Positions 6,196 to 7,479 of a stretch of 7,479 bases of DNA are shown piece after piece; the stretch's first letter is position 1, and the number at the start of each line of letters is the position of its first letter. Under the pieces are notes generated by a model that made no database searches, had not been told where the DNA came from, and saw only the letters and a program-made list of their open reading frames with translations. Position numbers and translations under genes: made by a program. The DNA comes from Dehalococcoidia bacterium (GTDB lineage: Bacteria; Chloroflexota; Dehalococcoidia; JAENJB01). The DNA lies in assembly GCA_016844565.1 (NCBI GenBank), contig JAENJB010000120.1, positions 1 to 7,479 of the forward strand. The letters run 5' to 3'.

Positions 6196-6224
6196 GTTCG
6201 CCCTGAGCTTGTCGAAGGGCGAAC
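6196..6224. repeat. Short palindrome GTTCGCCCT...AGGGCGAAC
   Basis: Two perfect 9-base inverted arms (6196-6204 and 6216-6224) flank GAGCTTGTCGA. It sits 7 bp past the trpA stop. No T-tract follows on the minus strand, so it is not a standard terminator. A related unit (CTGAGC...GAAGGGC) occurs inside repeat copy A at 91-110. From general familiarity, motifs of this type are widespread in environmental genomes. Confidence 0.65.
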
Positions 6225-6231
6225 ACATCTC

Positions 6232-7002
6232 CTATTCCAATGCCGCGCGCATCGCCTCAATGAAAGTGCGAAGTCGAGCAGGCTGCTTATCGGCCAGAAG
6301 CTGCAGTATCTTGCTTCCTACGATGACGCCATCGGCGACCTTTGCCACTCGCTTAGCTTGCTCCGCGGTTGATATCCCGAAGCCAACGCAAAGTGGTTGC
6401 CTGGCCTTGCTTCTAACGCGCGCGACGAAATCCTCCAGGTCCTCTGACAGCGATGCCCTGGCCCCGGTGACCCCGGTCAGGGACACGAGGTAAATGAAGC
6501 CGCGACTTCTCCGGGCTACCAGCGAGATGCGCTCTTCGGTGCTCGTGGGCGCCAGGAGGTATATCAGGTCCAGATTATGCCCTCTTGTCTTCTCCTCGAG
6601 CTCTCCTCCTTCCTCCGGGGGCAGGTCGGGCACGATGAGGCCGTCGACTCCAGCTTCCACAGCGGACTTGCAGAATGCCTCCGTGCCGTATTGCATCACC
6701 GGGTTGAAGTAGGTCATGAAGACCAACGGTATGTCTACCTTCTTGCGGAGCTGCGAGGCGACCTGGAGGCAGGAACGGGTGGTCACTCCCCGGTTCAGGG
6801 CCTGGAAACTGGCCTCCTGAATGGTGATGCCATCCGCCATCGGGTCGGAGAAGGGAATGCCCAACTCGACTATGTCACATCCCCAGCTTGCCAACTGGGG
6901 GACGATCTCGATAGTAGTCTCAATCGAGGGATAGCCCACCGTCACGTAGGCTATCAGGGCCTTGTGTCCGGCTTTGCTGAAAGCGGCGGCAATACGGCTC
7001 AT
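6232..7002 (-). CDS. trpA: Tryptophan synthase alpha subunit
   Basis: TrpA cleaves indole-3-glycerol phosphate into indole and glyceraldehyde-3-phosphate and passes the indole to TrpB, the last steps of tryptophan synthesis in the cytoplasm. The 256-residue product is a TIM barrel of normal family length (about 260). The two catalytic acids are present: Glu46 in D-I-V-E-L-G-I-P and Asp57 in F-S-D-P-M-A-D-G. Other marks are YFNPV (98-102), VPDLPPEE (124-131), LTGVTGAR (175-182), and the phosphate-binding GFGIS (207-211) and VIVGS (226-230). ATG 7002 gives the usual M-S-R-I start. No good ribosome binding site precedes it: only an AGG about 10 bases away, and the outer arm of repeat copy C begins 11 bases upstream. 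trpB lies upstream with a 181-bp gap instead of the usual tight coupling. Confidence 0.97.
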   Translation of the reverse strand: MSRIAAAFSKAGHKALIAYVTVGYPSIETTIEIVPQLASWGCDIVELGIPFSDPMADGITIQEASFQALNRGVTTRSCLQVASQLRKKVDIPLVFMTYFNPVMQYGTEAFCKSAVEAGVDGLIVPDLPPEEGGELEEKTRGHNLDLIYLLAPTSTEERISLVARRSRGFIYLVSLTGVTGARASLSEDLEDFVARVRSKARQPLCVGFGISTAEQAKRVAKVADGVIVGSKILQLLADKQPARLRTFIEAMRAALE

Positions 7003-7013
7003 AGGGCGGTGCC

Positions 7014-7133
7014 TGTCATTGCGAGCCTGAGCAAAGCATCAGGCGAAGAATCCGTAGCTCCAGAACGAGAGGGCGGATTCTTCGTTCTGCTTCGCGAACT
7101 CAGAATGACAAGTTGGGCGGACTCGCAATGACA
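7014..7133. repeat. Palindromic intergenic repeat, copy C, between trpB and trpA
   Basis: Perfect 12-bp outer arms TGTCATTGCGAG (7014-7025) and CTCGCAATGACA (7122-7133) enclose a side hairpin CCTGA/TCAGG (7026-7030 with 7039-7043) and an inner stem CGAAGAATCC/GGATTCTTCG (7044-7053 with 7075-7084). A second, slightly different right arm CTCAGAATGACA lies at 7099-7110, so the copy looks composite. The layout matches copy B although the inner stems differ in sequence. Confidence 0.85.
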
Positions 7134-7139
7134 TAAGTC

Positions 7140-7165
7140 GAGTGGCTTCGCCTCTCTAAAACGCC
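7140..7165 (+). repeat. Hairpin element with CTCTAAAACGCC tail, copy 2
   Basis: GAGTGGC (7140-7146) and GCCTCTC (7150-7156) form a stem with one T-T mismatch, followed by CTCTAAAACGCC (7154-7165). The same tail occurs at 344-355 next to ileS. It lies just downstream of the trpB stop on the minus strand and directly beside repeat copy C. Confidence 0.6.
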
Positions 7166-7183
7166 TGTTAACAAACGGTCTTA

Positions 7184-7479
7184 TCATAGCTTCATGTTAA
7201 GGGCTCTGGTCACGATTCCCAGGTCCTTGTCCCCACGGCCGGAAAGGTTGACCACTATCAGTTGCTCAGCAGGCAAATCCCTGGCCAGTCGGGTGGCGTA
7301 GTAAACGGCGTGAGAGGACTCGAGGGCCGGGATAATGCCCTCGGTGAGGCATAGAGCCTTGAATCCTTCGAGAGCCTGCTCATCGGTCACGGCTACATAA
7401 GTAGCGCGGCCCGTGTCCTTGAGATAGCTGTGCTCGGGGCCCACCCCGGGATGGTCCAGTCCGGGAGCAATGCTGTGGG
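7184..7479 (-). CDS. trpB: Tryptophan synthase beta subunit, C-terminal part (gene runs off the window)
   Basis: The last 97 codons of a standard TrpB are visible; the frame stays open to the window edge, so the start is outside. A GTG at 7444 is internal, not the start, because the codons before it read HSIAPGLDHPG, a conserved TrpB segment running into VGPEHSYLKDTGR. The end carries EGIIPALESSHA, with the conserved Glu of the family, and LSGRGDKDLG, the glycine-rich motif near the PLP ring. The stop is TGA at 7186-7184. TrpB joins indole from TrpA with L-serine on PLP to give tryptophan. trpA follows on the same strand after 181 bp filled by two repeat elements. Together with the gene at 4710-6065, this organism has two TrpB-type proteins close together. 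Confidence 0.96.
   Translation of the reverse strand, partial: HSIAPGLDHPGVGPEHSYLKDTGRATYVAVTDEQALEGFKALCLTEGIIPALESSHAVYYATRLARDLPAEQLIVVNLSGRGDKDLGIVTRALNMKL

Overview
The window is about 7.5 kb of fairly GC-rich bacterial chromosome holding core housekeeping and biosynthetic genes. An isoleucyl-tRNA synthetase gene (ileS, + strand, 376-3376) faces a block of four minus-strand genes: the end of trpB, trpA, a second TrpB-like gene (trpB2-type) and an HtrA-family serine protease. The best guess for the organism is an uncultured or environmental bacterium of the Chloroflexota/Dehalococcoidia kind. That guess rests on a type-2 IleRS, a TrpB2-class enzyme next to trpA, and gaps rich in TCATTGCGAG-type palindromes. 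It is inference, not something the sequence proves.

Left part (1-375): no gene was found. It holds a palindromic repeat, a possible promoter, a strong 16-bp hairpin with a short A/T tract, and a second hairpin element abutting the ileS ribosome binding site. ileS encodes complete catalytic, editing and anticodon-binding regions, but is broken near 3050. The reading frame changes and a conserved C-terminal stretch appears to be missing, so the last ~107 codons lie in another frame. Its HIGH signature reads G-I-H-H, a swapped form known from some type-2 IleRS enzymes.

Centre (3377-4709): a three-armed palindrome separates the convergent ileS and htrA genes. HtrA has a likely lipoprotein signal, a Pro-rich tether, a trypsin-like domain with an intact His-Asp-Ser triad, and one PDZ domain. 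A 13-bp perfect hairpin lies between it and the trpB2-type gene upstream.

Right part (4710-7479): transcription on the minus strand runs trpB (cut by the window edge), trpA, trpB2. TrpA makes indole from indole-glycerol phosphate, and TrpB condenses indole with serine to give tryptophan. The TrpB2-type protein may do the same or salvage free indole. The trpB2 gene has what looks like its own promoter, with a perfect 12-bp palindrome between the -35 and -10 boxes, so it may be controlled separately from trpBA.

Overall theme: every gap over 100 bp holds a palindromic element. One family is seen in three copies with a shared Y-shaped architecture but changing arm sequences. The genes themselves are well-known families; the repeats, the broken ileS and the trpB2 control region are the parts worth a second look.
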